Source: Cupriavidus necator (GTDB lineage Bacteria; Pseudomonadota; Gammaproteobacteria; Burkholderiales; Burkholderiaceae). From it: DNA of 64,000 nt. This document shows positions 1-7,621 of this stretch, in pieces. The translations under genes were made by a program, and so were the position numbers. How positions within the stretch are numbered: position 1 is the stretch's first letter; the number at the start of each line of letters is the position of its first letter. The stretch lies in NCBI RefSeq assembly GCF_013141915.1, contig NZ_SROX01000019.1, positions 86,196 to 150,195 of the forward strand, written 5' to 3'. A model generated the notes under the pieces. That model was given only the letters and a program-made list of their open reading frames with translations, searched no databases and was not told where the DNA came from.

Positions 1-304
1 GGATGTCCTCGCGCAGCGCGGGATGGTCCGCCACCAGCTGGCCCCATGGCGACGCAATGCCGGCGCGCAGCTGGTCGGTGGCATAGACGCCGGCGCCGCG
101 CCGGCTCTGCAGCAGGCCACGCGCAGCCAGGCGCTGGATGGCCTCGCGCACGGTGTTGCGCGCCACCGCGTATTGCTCGGCCAGCACGCGCTCGGCCGGC
201 AGCCGCGTGCCGGGCGGCCAGGTGCCGTCGAGCAGCGCGGTTTCCATGCGCCGCATCACCGACTCCACGCGTCCGCGGGTGTGCCCGTGCCTGGCTGCCG
301 TCAT
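1..304 (-). CDS. GntR/FadR-type transcriptional regulator, LldR-like (3' end outside window)
   Basis: This is the N-terminal 101 codons of a GntR-family repressor; the remainder lies beyond the left edge. Translating leftward from the ATG at 304 gives a winged helix-turn-helix with the family signatures LPAERVLAEQY, ARNTVREAIQRL and GLLQSRRGAGVY. The effector domain is not in the window, so FadR/LldR-type membership is inferred. It is divergent from the lactate-use operon, and the 127-bp gap between them holds a perfect inverted repeat (349-365) of the type bound by FadR-family regulators. That arrangement points to a lactate-responsive repressor like LldR/LutR. A different hydroxy-acid regulator is possible. 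The family call is secure and the ligand is inferred from context. Confidence 0.8.
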   Translation of the reverse strand, partial: MTAARHGHTRGRVESVMRRMETALLDGTWPPGTRLPAERVLAEQYAVARNTVREAIQRLAARGLLQSRRGAGVYATDQLRAGIASPWGQLVADHPALREDI

Positions 305-348
305 GCCGTATGTCCTCGCCCTGATCCTGTGCGCGACGCCCCCGGGAG

Positions 349-365
349 AATTGGTCCAACCAATT
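349..365. promoter_or_regulatory. Palindromic operator in the lut promoter region
   Basis: AATTGGT-CCA-ACCAATT is a perfect 7-bp inverted repeat with a 3-bp centre. It lies between the divergent GntR regulator and lutA, 66 bp upstream of the lutA start. FadR/LldR-type GntR proteins bind short TGGT-N3-ACCA palindromes of this kind. It is therefore the likely site through which the neighbouring regulator controls lutACB-lldP and perhaps itself. Confidence 0.75.
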
Positions 366-431
366 TGTACCGCCGCGCGGAAGCGGGAATTATGCGCCCA
401 AATGTGCGACCCAGCACGTGCGGAGCGAGAC

Positions 432-1214
432 ATGAAGGATCGTCAGTACCCCAGCGGCCCTGCCCCCACGCAGGCCTACCTGTTTGCCACCTGCCTGGTC
501 GACCTGTTCGTGCCCCAGGCCGGCCTCGACGCCGTGCGGCTGCTCGAGCGCGAAGGCCTGACCGTGCATTTTCCGCGCGGGCAGAGCTGCTGCGGCCAGC
601 CCGCCTACAGCAGCGGCAACCCCGACGCGGCCCGTGCGGTGGCGCGCGCCCAGCTTGAACTGTTCCGCCAGCCGTGGCCGGTGATCGTGCCGTCCGGTTC
701 GTGCGCAGGCATGATGCGCCATCACTGGCCCCAGCTGTTTGCCGACGATCCGGTGGCCGGCCCGCAGGCCCGTGAACTTGCCGGGCGCGTTTATGAACTG
801 GGCGAGTTCCTGCTGCACGTGCTGAAGGTGGATTTCGGCGATGCCGTCGCGTCGGCCCGGGCGCCGGAACGCATCGTGCTGCATACCTCGTGCGGCGCCC
901 GCCGCGAAATGGGTACGCGCCAGCACGGCGTGGCCCTGGTCGATGCGCTGCCCGGCGTGACCCGCGTGGAGCATGAGCGCGAGTCCGAATGCTGCGGGTT
1001 CGGCGGCACCTTTTCGCTCAAGCATCCCGATATCTCCGGCGCCATGGTGCGCGACAAGGTGGCCGCGGCCTGCGCCACCGGCTGCGACCGGCTGGTCTCG
1101 GCCGACTGCGGCTGCCTGCTCAACATCGGCCATACCGCCGCGCACGACCACGCGCCGCTGCAGGTGGAACACCTCGCCAGCTTCCTGTGGCGCCGTACCG
1201 GAGGTGCCGCATGA
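432..1214 (+). CDS. lutA: L-lactate utilization protein LutA (LldE), CCG-domain Fe-S protein
   Basis: LutA is the cysteine-rich subunit of the LutABC complex that oxidises L-lactate to pyruvate in the cytoplasm. The 260-residue product has two CCG domains: a first Cys at residue 21 followed by CCGQP (Cys53-Cys54), then SCGARREMG and ECCGFGG (Cys187-Cys188). Such cysteines ligate iron-sulfur clusters in this family. The start at 432 is chosen because GGAGCGAGA sits just upstream and because homology begins there; an in-frame open stretch runs further upstream without similarity. The stop overlaps the next start as ATGA, indicating translational coupling. The length is normal for the family. 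Confidence 0.93.
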   Translation: MKDRQYPSGPAPTQAYLFATCLVDLFVPQAGLDAVRLLEREGLTVHFPRGQSCCGQPAYSSGNPDAARAVARAQLELFRQPWPVIVPSGSCAGMMRHHWPQLFADDPVAGPQARELAGRVYELGEFLLHVLKVDFGDAVASARAPERIVLHTSCGARREMGTRQHGVALVDALPGVTRVEHERESECCGFGGTFSLKHPDISGAMVRDKVAAACATGCDRLVSADCGCLLNIGHTAAHDHAPLQVEHLASFLWRRTGGAA

Positions 1215-1912
1215 GCACGCCCGGCGCCCGCGAACGCATGCTCGGCCGGCTGCGCGCCGCCGCGCCTGTGCCGTCCCCGCAAACCACTGAGCTGGACCAC
1301 CGCATCGACGATCATTTCGCCGCGCGTCGCGCGGGCACGCCGACGACCGATGAGCGCGTCGCCACGATGCAGGCCGCGCTGCAAGGCCTGCATGCCGAAG
1401 TCTGGTGCGCGGACGCCACCGCGTGGCCGGCGTTGATTGCCACGGCACTGGCCGAGGCTGGCGTAAAGCGCCTGCTGCTCGATCCGGCCAGCGCGGCCGG
1501 CGCCGCGCTGGCCGCCGCATTGCCGGCCGGGATAGAGGCCATTGGCTACGACCGCCCGATCGAAGCGTGGAAGTCTGAACTGTTCGACACCGTCGATGCC
1601 GGCTTTACCGTGGCGCGCTCCGGCATCGCCGCCACCGGCACGCTGGTGCTGGCGCCCGACGCGGGCTCGCCGCGCACGGTGTCGCTGGTGCCGCCGCTGC
1701 ATGTCGCGCTGGTGCGCGCCTCGACGCTGCATGACGACCTGCACCTGGCCGCGCGCGCCGAGCGCTGGGCCGACGGCATGCCGACCAACCTGGTGCTGGT
1801 CTCGGGCCCGTCCAAGACCTCCGATATCCAGCAGACCCTGGCCTACGGCGCGCATGGTCCGCGCCGGCTGTGGGTGGTGATCGAAACTGACCCCTTGGAG
1901 GCCGGGCAATGA
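1211..1912 (+). CDS. lutC: Lactate utilization protein LutC (LldG), LUD domain
   Basis: This 233-residue protein is the LUD-domain subunit LutC of the lactate oxidation complex. The C-terminal half has the family pattern SGIAATGTLVLAP and SPRTVSLVPPLHVALV. The start ATG at 1211 overlaps the lutA stop by four bases, and the stop overlaps the lutB start by four bases, so three genes are coupled. In many bacteria the order is lutA-lutB-lutC; here lutC is in the middle. The family assignment is clear. The precise role of LutC within the complex is less well defined than that of LutA and LutB. Confidence 0.92.
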   Translation: MSTPGARERMLGRLRAAAPVPSPQTTELDHRIDDHFAARRAGTPTTDERVATMQAALQGLHAEVWCADATAWPALIATALAEAGVKRLLLDPASAAGAALAAALPAGIEAIGYDRPIEAWKSELFDTVDAGFTVARSGIAATGTLVLAPDAGSPRTVSLVPPLHVALVRASTLHDDLHLAARAERWADGMPTNLVLVSGPSKTSDIQQTLAYGAHGPRRLWVVIETDPLEAGQ

Positions 1913-3354
1913 GCCAGCAGACCCTGCAATTCGTTGCGCCACAAGACTTCAAGGCGCGCGCCCGCGAGGCACTGGACGATCCCAAGCTGCGCCAGAGCTT
2001 CCGCGGCGCGATGGACTTCCTGCAGGGCAAGCGCCTGGCGCAGTTTCCCGACGCCGATGAACTGGAGCGCCTGCGCGACCTGGGCGAGGCGGTGCGCCAG
2101 CACGCGCTGGCCAACCTGCCGGACCTGCTGGTGCAGCTGGAGGCAAAGCTCACCGCCGCCGGCGTGCAGGTGCACTGGGCCGAGAACGCCGACGAAGCCA
2201 ACGCGATCATCCACCGCATCGCGGCATCGAAGCAGGCGAAGCGCGTGATCAAGGGCAAGTCGATGGCCAGCGAGGAGATCGAGCTGAACCATTACCTGGC
2301 CGAACGCGGCGTGGACTGCATCGAGTCGGACATGGGCGAATACATCGTCCAGCTGGCCGGCGAGAAGCCGTCGCATATCGTGATGCCGGCGATCCACAAG
2401 ACCAAGGGCGACATCGCGCAGCTGTTCACCGCGCATATCCCCGACACGCCCTATACCGAGGACGTCGACGCGCTGATCCAGACCGGCCGACGCGCGCTGC
2501 GGCAAGCCTTTGTCGAGGCGGACATCGGCCTGTCCGGCGTGAACTTCGCCGCCGCCGACACCGGCACGCTGTGGCTGGTCGAGAACGAGGGCAACGGCCG
2601 GTTGTCGACCACCGTGCCCGACGTGCATATCGCCATCATGGGCATGGAGAAAGTGGTGGCCAGGCTCGAGCACATCGTGCCGCTGTCGACACTGCTGACG
2701 CGCTCGGCCACCGGGCAGGCCATCACCACGTACTTCAACCTGATCTCGGGCCCGCGCCGCGCGGGCGAGCGCGATGGTCCGCGCGAAGTCCACCTGGTGC
2801 TGCTCGACAACGGCCGCACGCAGGCCTATGCCGACGCGCAGCTGCGCGCCACGCTGCAATGCATCCGCTGCGGCGCATGCATGAACCACTGCCCGGTCTA
2901 CACCCGCATCGGCGGCCATGCCTATGGCACCACCTACCCGGGCCCGATCGGCAAGATCATCTCGCCACACCTGCTCGGGCTGGACGCCACCGCCGACCTG
3001 GCCACCGCGTCGAGCCTGTGCGGCGCCTGCGGCGAGGTCTGCCCGGTGCGCATCCCGATCCCGCAACTGCTGGTGCGCCTGCGCACCGAGGCCAACCGCA
3101 ATCCCGCCGAGCCGGTCGCCCATCCGCTGCGCGGCCAGGGCGCCAAGTACAGCCGCAGCGAGCACCTGGTATGGCGCTTCTGGAGCGGCGCGTATGCGCA
3201 CCCGGCCGTGTACCGGCTGTTTCGCTGGGCCGCGACGCGGCTGCGCGCGCTGACGCCGGCGCAGCAGATGGGCTGGACCCAGCACCGCACGCCGCTGCGG
3301 CCGGCGGCGAAGAGCCTGGCGGATTTGCTGAAGGACAAGGGGCAGCCGGAGTAA
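1909..3354 (+). CDS. lutB: Lactate utilization iron-sulfur protein LutB (LldF)
   Basis: LutB is the large iron-sulfur subunit of the L-lactate oxidising complex. The 481-residue product has an N-terminal LUD domain and a ferredoxin-like segment with two cysteine clusters: CIRCGACMNHCPVY from residue 318 and CGACGEVCPVRIP from residue 371. These are canonical 4Fe-4S binding motifs. A tail rich in basic and aromatic residues follows, as in other LutB proteins. A strong TTGGAGG ribosome site precedes the start, which overlaps the lutC stop as ATGA. About 156 bp containing a repeat-like hairpin separate it from lldP. Confidence 0.94.
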   Translation: MSQQTLQFVAPQDFKARAREALDDPKLRQSFRGAMDFLQGKRLAQFPDADELERLRDLGEAVRQHALANLPDLLVQLEAKLTAAGVQVHWAENADEANAIIHRIAASKQAKRVIKGKSMASEEIELNHYLAERGVDCIESDMGEYIVQLAGEKPSHIVMPAIHKTKGDIAQLFTAHIPDTPYTEDVDALIQTGRRALRQAFVEADIGLSGVNFAAADTGTLWLVENEGNGRLSTTVPDVHIAIMGMEKVVARLEHIVPLSTLLTRSATGQAITTYFNLISGPRRAGERDGPREVHLVLLDNGRTQAYADAQLRATLQCIRCGACMNHCPVYTRIGGHAYGTTYPGPIGKIISPHLLGLDATADLATASSLCGACGEVCPVRIPIPQLLVRLRTEANRNPAEPVAHPLRGQGAKYSRSEHLVWRFWSGAYAHPAVYRLFRWAATRLRALTPAQQMGWTQHRTPLRPAAKSLADLLKDKGQPE

Positions 3355-3394
3355 GAGCGCCGACTGGAACCACAAGCGTACGCGTACCGCCGGC

Positions 3395-3439
3395 GTGCTC
3401 CCTCTGCCGCACGCGGGAGAGGGGAGCAAACACGCGGGA
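3395..3439. repeat. REP-like element, degenerate copy (GTGCTCCCTCT...GGGAGAGGGGAGCAAAC)
   Basis: This 45-bp segment begins GTGCTCCCTCT and ends GGAGAGGGGAGCAAACACGCGGGA. It shares both its start and its AGCAAAC(C/A)CGCG end with the longer element at 5248-5390. It can fold as CCTCT...CGGGAGAGG. It lies between lutB and lldP, so it may attenuate or stabilise the transcript. Confidence 0.55.
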
Positions 3440-3510
3440 CCGTCGCCGCAGCGGCGGCACCGGCCAATAACACAAAGATTTCCCAAACACCACCAAAGCA
3501 GGAGACTAAC

Positions 3511-5223
3511 GTGCAACCCTGGACCCAACTCTACACACCGCTAGGCAGCCTGTGGCTGTCCGCGCTGGCGGCAGCCATTCCCATCCTGTTTTTCTTCATC
3601 GCGCTCGCGGTCTGGCGCATGAAGGGCCATGTCGCCGCGGCGGTGACGCTGCTGCTGGCGCTGGCCGTGGCGATCTTCGCCTACGGCATGCCCGCGCAGC
3701 AGGCGCTGGCCGCGGCCGGCTTCGGCTTTGCCTACGGCCTGTGGCCGATTGCGTGGATCATCGTGACCGCGGTGTTCCTCTACAAGATCGTGGTCAAGAC
3801 CGGGCAGTTCGACGTGATCCGCGCCTCGGTGCTGTCGATCACCGACGACCAGCGCCTGCAGATGCTGCTGATCGGCTTTGCCTTCGGCGCCTTCCTGGAA
3901 GGCGCGGCGGGCTTCGGCGCGCCGGTGGCGATCACCGCGGCGCTGCTGGTGGGGCTGGGCTTCAATCCGCTGTACGCGGCCGGGCTGTGCCTGATCGCCA
4001 ATACCGCGCCGGTGGCATTCGGCGCGATGGGCATTCCCATCATCGTGGCGGGGCAGGTGACCGGCATCGACCCGTTCCATATCGGCGCCATGGCCGGGCG
4101 CCAGCTGCCGCTGCTGTCGCTGCTGGTGCCGTTCTGGCTGGTGTTCATGATGGACGGCGCCAAGGGCGTGCGCGAGACCTGGCCGGCGGCGCTGGTGTGC
4201 GGCGGCAGCTTTGCCGTGACCCAGTACTTCACCTCGAACCATATCGGGCCCGAGCTGCCGGACATCACCTCGGCCCTGGTGAGCCTGGTATCGCTGGCGA
4301 CGTTCCTGAAGGTGTGGCAGCCGCGCAGCGCATCGCAACGTGCCGGCGGCAGCGCGGGTGGCGGCGTCAGCGGCGGCACCGTCGCGCTGGCAGGCTTTGG
4401 CGGAGGCTTCGGCGGCGCGCTGCCGAGCCGCCAGGCATCGCCCTACACCGTGGCGCAGACGCTGCGCGCGTGGGCGCCGTTCGGCATCCTGACCGCCATC
4501 GTCACGGTATGGAGCCTGCAGCCGTTCAAGGCGCTGTTCGCCGCCAACGGCGCGCTCGCCGGTACGGTGCTGAAGTTCAAAGTCCCCGGGCTCGACCAGC
4601 TGGTGATCAAGGCCGCGCCGATCGTGGCCACGCCCAAGGCCTACGACGCGGTGCAGAAGCTCGACCTGCTCTCCGCGGTCGGCACCGCTATCCTGCTGAC
4701 CGCGCTGATCTCCGCCGTGCTGCTGCGCATGAAGCCGCGCGCCCTGCTGGCCACCTTCGGTGAAACGCTGGTGGAACTGGCGCGCCCGGTGCTGTCGATC
4801 GGCCTGGTGCTGGCGTTCGCCTTTGTCGCCAACTACTCCGGCATGTCGTCGACGCTGGCGCTGCTCCTGGCCGGCACCGGCGCCGCGTTCCCGTTCTTCT
4901 CGCCGTTCCTGGGCTGGCTGGGGGTGTTCCTGACCGGGTCCGATACCTCGTCGAACGCCTTGTTCTGCGCGCTGCAGAACACCACGGCGCATCAGATCGG
5001 CGTGTCGGACACGCTGATGGTAGCCGCCAACACCACCGGCGGCGTCACCGCCAAGATGATCTCGCCGCAATCGATCGCGGTGGCGTGCGCGGCGACCGGG
5101 CTGGTGGGCAAGGAGTCGGAGCTGTTCCGGTTTACGGTGAAGCACAGCCTGCTGTTTGCGGTGATCATCGGCATCATCACGGTGGTGCAGGCCTACCTGT
5201 TGCCGGGGATGATTCCGGGCTGA
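3511..5223 (+). CDS. lldP: L-lactate permease LldP
   Basis: LldP imports lactate (and often glycolate) across the inner membrane with protons. The 570-residue product is a polytopic membrane protein with about a dozen or more hydrophobic segments. It has the family signatures FLEGAAGFGAPVAITAALL, NTAPVAFGAMGIP and FLTGSDTSSNALF. The start is the GTG at 3511, placed 6 nt after AGGAGA. It follows the lutACB genes on the same strand and probably shares their lactate-dependent control. A Gly-rich linker near residues 278-302 is slightly long but unremarkable. A perfect 12-bp hairpin at 5253-5278 follows and may terminate the operon. Confidence 0.94.
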   Translation: MQPWTQLYTPLGSLWLSALAAAIPILFFFIALAVWRMKGHVAAAVTLLLALAVAIFAYGMPAQQALAAAGFGFAYGLWPIAWIIVTAVFLYKIVVKTGQFDVIRASVLSITDDQRLQMLLIGFAFGAFLEGAAGFGAPVAITAALLVGLGFNPLYAAGLCLIANTAPVAFGAMGIPIIVAGQVTGIDPFHIGAMAGRQLPLLSLLVPFWLVFMMDGAKGVRETWPAALVCGGSFAVTQYFTSNHIGPELPDITSALVSLVSLATFLKVWQPRSASQRAGGSAGGGVSGGTVALAGFGGGFGGALPSRQASPYTVAQTLRAWAPFGILTAIVTVWSLQPFKALFAANGALAGTVLKFKVPGLDQLVIKAAPIVATPKAYDAVQKLDLLSAVGTAILLTALISAVLLRMKPRALLATFGETLVELARPVLSIGLVLAFAFVANYSGMSSTLALLLAGTGAAFPFFSPFLGWLGVFLTGSDTSSNALFCALQNTTAHQIGVSDTLMVAANTTGGVTAKMISPQSIAVACAATGLVGKESELFRFTVKHSLLFAVIIGIITVVQAYLLPGMIPG

Positions 5224-5247
5224 TGGATCGGCGTCGAGGCCTCCGCT

Positions 5248-5390
5248 GTGCTCCCCTCTCCCGCCTGCGGGAGAGGGGTTGGGGGAGAGGGCCGGCGCGT
5301 GCTGGCGCGACGGCCTTCACTCCGTGGAGACTCCTGCCCTCTCCCCCGCCCCTCTCCCATAAATGGGAGAGCGGAGCAAACCCGCGCGGA
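5248..5390. repeat. REP-like double-hairpin element after lldP
   Basis: The first half contains CCCCTCTCCCGC (5253-5264) and its exact complement GCGGGAGAGGGG (5267-5278), a 12-bp stem with a 2-nt loop. The second half contains CTCTCCCAT (5352-5360) and ATGGGAGAG (5363-5371) and ends with GGAGCAAACCCGCGCGGA. Related sequence occurs at 3395-3439. Elements of this look are dispersed in many beta- and gamma-proteobacterial genomes. Here it separates two convergent transcription units and could act as a bidirectional terminator. Confidence 0.6.
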
Positions 5391-6542
5391 TCAGGCGTTG
5401 CCAGCAGACGCAGCGGCGCCTGAATCCAGAAACGCCTCTCCCTCCGTCAGCGGTGCATGCCGATAAGTCGCCGGCGTGCGGCTCAGCTTGACCGGCGCAC
5501 CCAGCCCCTTGTAGCCACCCTCCATCTCCACCACCATCCCGCGGTGCCGCGTATGCGGATGCTGCAAGGCATCGGCCACCGACAGCACCGGCGCGCAGGG
5601 CACGCCTGCGGCCACCAGCTCGTCGGCCAGCGCCTTGCCCTCGAATGCGGACAGCGTGGCTTCCAGTTCCGCCTTCAGCGCCACGCGGTTCACCGAGCGC
5701 GCGCCCGCCGTGGCATAGCGCTCGTCATCGGCCAGCGCAGGCAACCGCAGGTGCTCGCACAGGATGCGGAACTGCCGGTCGTTGCCCACTGCCAGGAAGA
5801 TCGGGTCCGTGGCAGTCGCCACCGTGTCGTAGGGGTAGATGTTCGGGTGCGCGTTGCCGGTGCGCTGCGGCGTCTTGCCGTTCATGAACCAGTTGGCCGC
5901 ATGCGGATGCAGCAGCGACAGCCCCGAGTCATACAGCGCGGCTTCGACAAACTGCCCGCGTCCGCTGCGCGCGCGCTCCTGCAAGGCAAGCAACACGCCG
6001 ATCACGGCATTGAGGCCGGTCACCATGTCCACCACCGGCAACCCGACCCGCAGCGGATCGCGATCGGCCTCGCCGTTGATGCTCATGATGCCGGACATGG
6101 CCTGGATCGCGGCATCGTAGCCGGGCAGGCCACCCAGCGGGCCGTCGGCGCCGAAGCCGGACACGCGGCAATGGACCAGCCGCGGGAAGCGCGCGGACAG
6201 CACGTCATAACCCAGCCCCCACTTCTCGAGCGTGCCGGTCTTGAAGTTTTCGACCAGCACGTCGGCCTCGGCCAGCAGCGCCAGCAGCACCTCGCGGTCC
6301 GGCTCGGCGGCCAGGTCCAGGCGCATCACGCGCTTGTTGCGGTTCAGGCCGAAGTAGTAGGACGCTACGCCGTCCTTGAACGGCGGCCCCCAGGTACGCG
6401 TGTCGTCGCCCTGCGGCGGCTCGATCTTGAGCACGTCGGCGCCGTGGTCGCCCAGGATCTGGCCACAGTACGGGCCGCCCAGGATGCGCGACAGGTCGAC
6501 CACGCGGATGCCGGCGAGCGCGCCGGGGCTGGCTTGGTTCAT
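5391..6542 (-). CDS. Class III (CaiB/BaiF) CoA-transferase
   Basis: The 383-residue product belongs to the family III CoA-transferases, which move CoA between organic acids. It has the typical N-terminus LAGIRVVDLSRILGGPYCGQ, then LGDHGADVLKIEPP with an Asp-Asp-Thr-Arg segment, NRNKRVMRLDL, and the catalytic-region pattern LVHCRVSGFGADGP and PGYDAAIQAMSG. The start at 6542 follows AAAGGGGAT. It is the last gene of a minus-strand operon with a Bug protein (22 bp upstream) and an acyl-CoA dehydrogenase. It therefore probably activates the imported acid to its CoA thioester. The substrate cannot be read from sequence; succinyl-CoA is a frequent donor in this family. Confidence 0.88.
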   Translation of the reverse strand: MNQASPGALAGIRVVDLSRILGGPYCGQILGDHGADVLKIEPPQGDDTRTWGPPFKDGVASYYFGLNRNKRVMRLDLAAEPDREVLLALLAEADVLVENFKTGTLEKWGLGYDVLSARFPRLVHCRVSGFGADGPLGGLPGYDAAIQAMSGIMSINGEADRDPLRVGLPVVDMVTGLNAVIGVLLALQERARSGRGQFVEAALYDSGLSLLHPHAANWFMNGKTPQRTGNAHPNIYPYDTVATATDPIFLAVGNDRQFRILCEHLRLPALADDERYATAGARSVNRVALKAELEATLSAFEGKALADELVAAGVPCAPVLSVADALQHPHTRHRGMVVEMEGGYKGLGAPVKLSRTPATYRHAPLTEGEAFLDSGAAASAGNA

Positions 6543-6564
6543 GGCTGCGATCCCCTTTGCGATG

Positions 6565-7539
6565 TCAGTCAAGCTGGGCACCGGACTTCTGCACCACGGC
6601 GCGCCACTTGCCCACCTCGGCCTTGACGAAGCCGCCCAGCTGCTCGGGCGTGGTCGACGGCGCGAACTCCAGGCCCTGGGCCTGCAGGGTCTTGCGCACC
6701 TCGGGCTGCTTCAGGGCATCGGCAAAGGCGCGGTTGAGCTTGCCGATCACTTCGGGCGGCGTGCCGGCCGGTGCGACCACGCCGAAGAACACCGACACAT
6801 CAAACCCCGGCACGCCCTGCTCGGCCACCGTCGGCACCTCCGGCAGCGCCTGCGAACGGGCCTTGGTGGTCACGCCCAGCGCACGCACCTTGCCGCTCTT
6901 GATGAAGGGCATCGCGGTCAGCACGTCGGTAAAGGTCATGCTGACCTGGCCGCCCAGCAGGTCGTTCAGCGCGGGACCGGTGCCCTTGTACGGGATGTGC
7001 TGGAAATCGGTGCCGGTGACGTTGTTGAACAGCACCCCGGCCAGGTGCGACGAGGCGCCGTTGCCAGACGAGGCATAGGTCAGCTTGCCCGGGTGCGCCT
7101 TGCCGTAGGCAATCAGCTCGTTGACGTTCTTCGCCGGCACCGACGGATTGACCACCAGCACGTTGGGCAGCTGCCCGATCTGGATCACCGGCGCGAAGCT
7201 CTTGACCGGGTCGTAGTTGATCTTGCGGTACAGGCTGACGTTGATCGCCAGCGGCGCCGAAGTGCCGAACATCAGCGTGTAGCCATCGGGCTCGGCGCGC
7301 GCCACGGCCTCCGCGCCGATATTGCCGCCGGCGCCGGCGCGGTTTTCCACCACTACCGGCTGGCCCAGGCTGGACTTGAGCGCGGCGGCGAGCGTGCGCG
7401 CCATGGCATCGGTGGGACCGCCCGGCGGGTACGTGACGACCATCATGATCGGCTTGGAAGGGAAGTCCTTCTGCGCGAAGGCGGGGGCGATAAACAGCGA
7501 GCACGCGGCGAGGGCCGCGACGCGGTGCCAGAGTTTCAT
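6565..7539 (-). CDS. Bug/TctC-family periplasmic solute-binding protein
   Basis: Bug proteins are periplasmic receptors for carboxylates that may feed tripartite tricarboxylate transporters. This 324-residue protein has a signal peptide ending SLFIAPAFA-Q near residue 22. It shows the family blocks FPSKPIMMVVTYPPGGPTD, VVENRAGAGGNIGAEAVA and KLTYASSGNGASSHLAGVLF, with GTGPALNDLLGGQV after. No membrane subunit genes (TctA/TctB) are adjacent, as is common for the expanded Bug set of Bordetella and Cupriavidus. Its position between acyl-CoA dehydrogenase and CoA-transferase genes suggests that it recognises the acid this operon degrades. The ligand is unknown. Confidence 0.92.
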   Translation of the reverse strand: MKLWHRVAALAACSLFIAPAFAQKDFPSKPIMMVVTYPPGGPTDAMARTLAAALKSSLGQPVVVENRAGAGGNIGAEAVARAEPDGYTLMFGTSAPLAINVSLYRKINYDPVKSFAPVIQIGQLPNVLVVNPSVPAKNVNELIAYGKAHPGKLTYASSGNGASSHLAGVLFNNVTGTDFQHIPYKGTGPALNDLLGGQVSMTFTDVLTAMPFIKSGKVRALGVTTKARSQALPEVPTVAEQGVPGFDVSVFFGVVAPAGTPPEVIGKLNRAFADALKQPEVRKTLQAQGLEFAPSTTPEQLGGFVKAEVGKWRAVVQKSGAQLD

Positions 7540-7621
7540 GGCGTTGTCTCCTGGGTATAGGACGTCTCCCGCCCGGTGGCGGGATGGTGTTGCGGGGGAT
7601 TGGTGCCCGACGTGGATCCGG

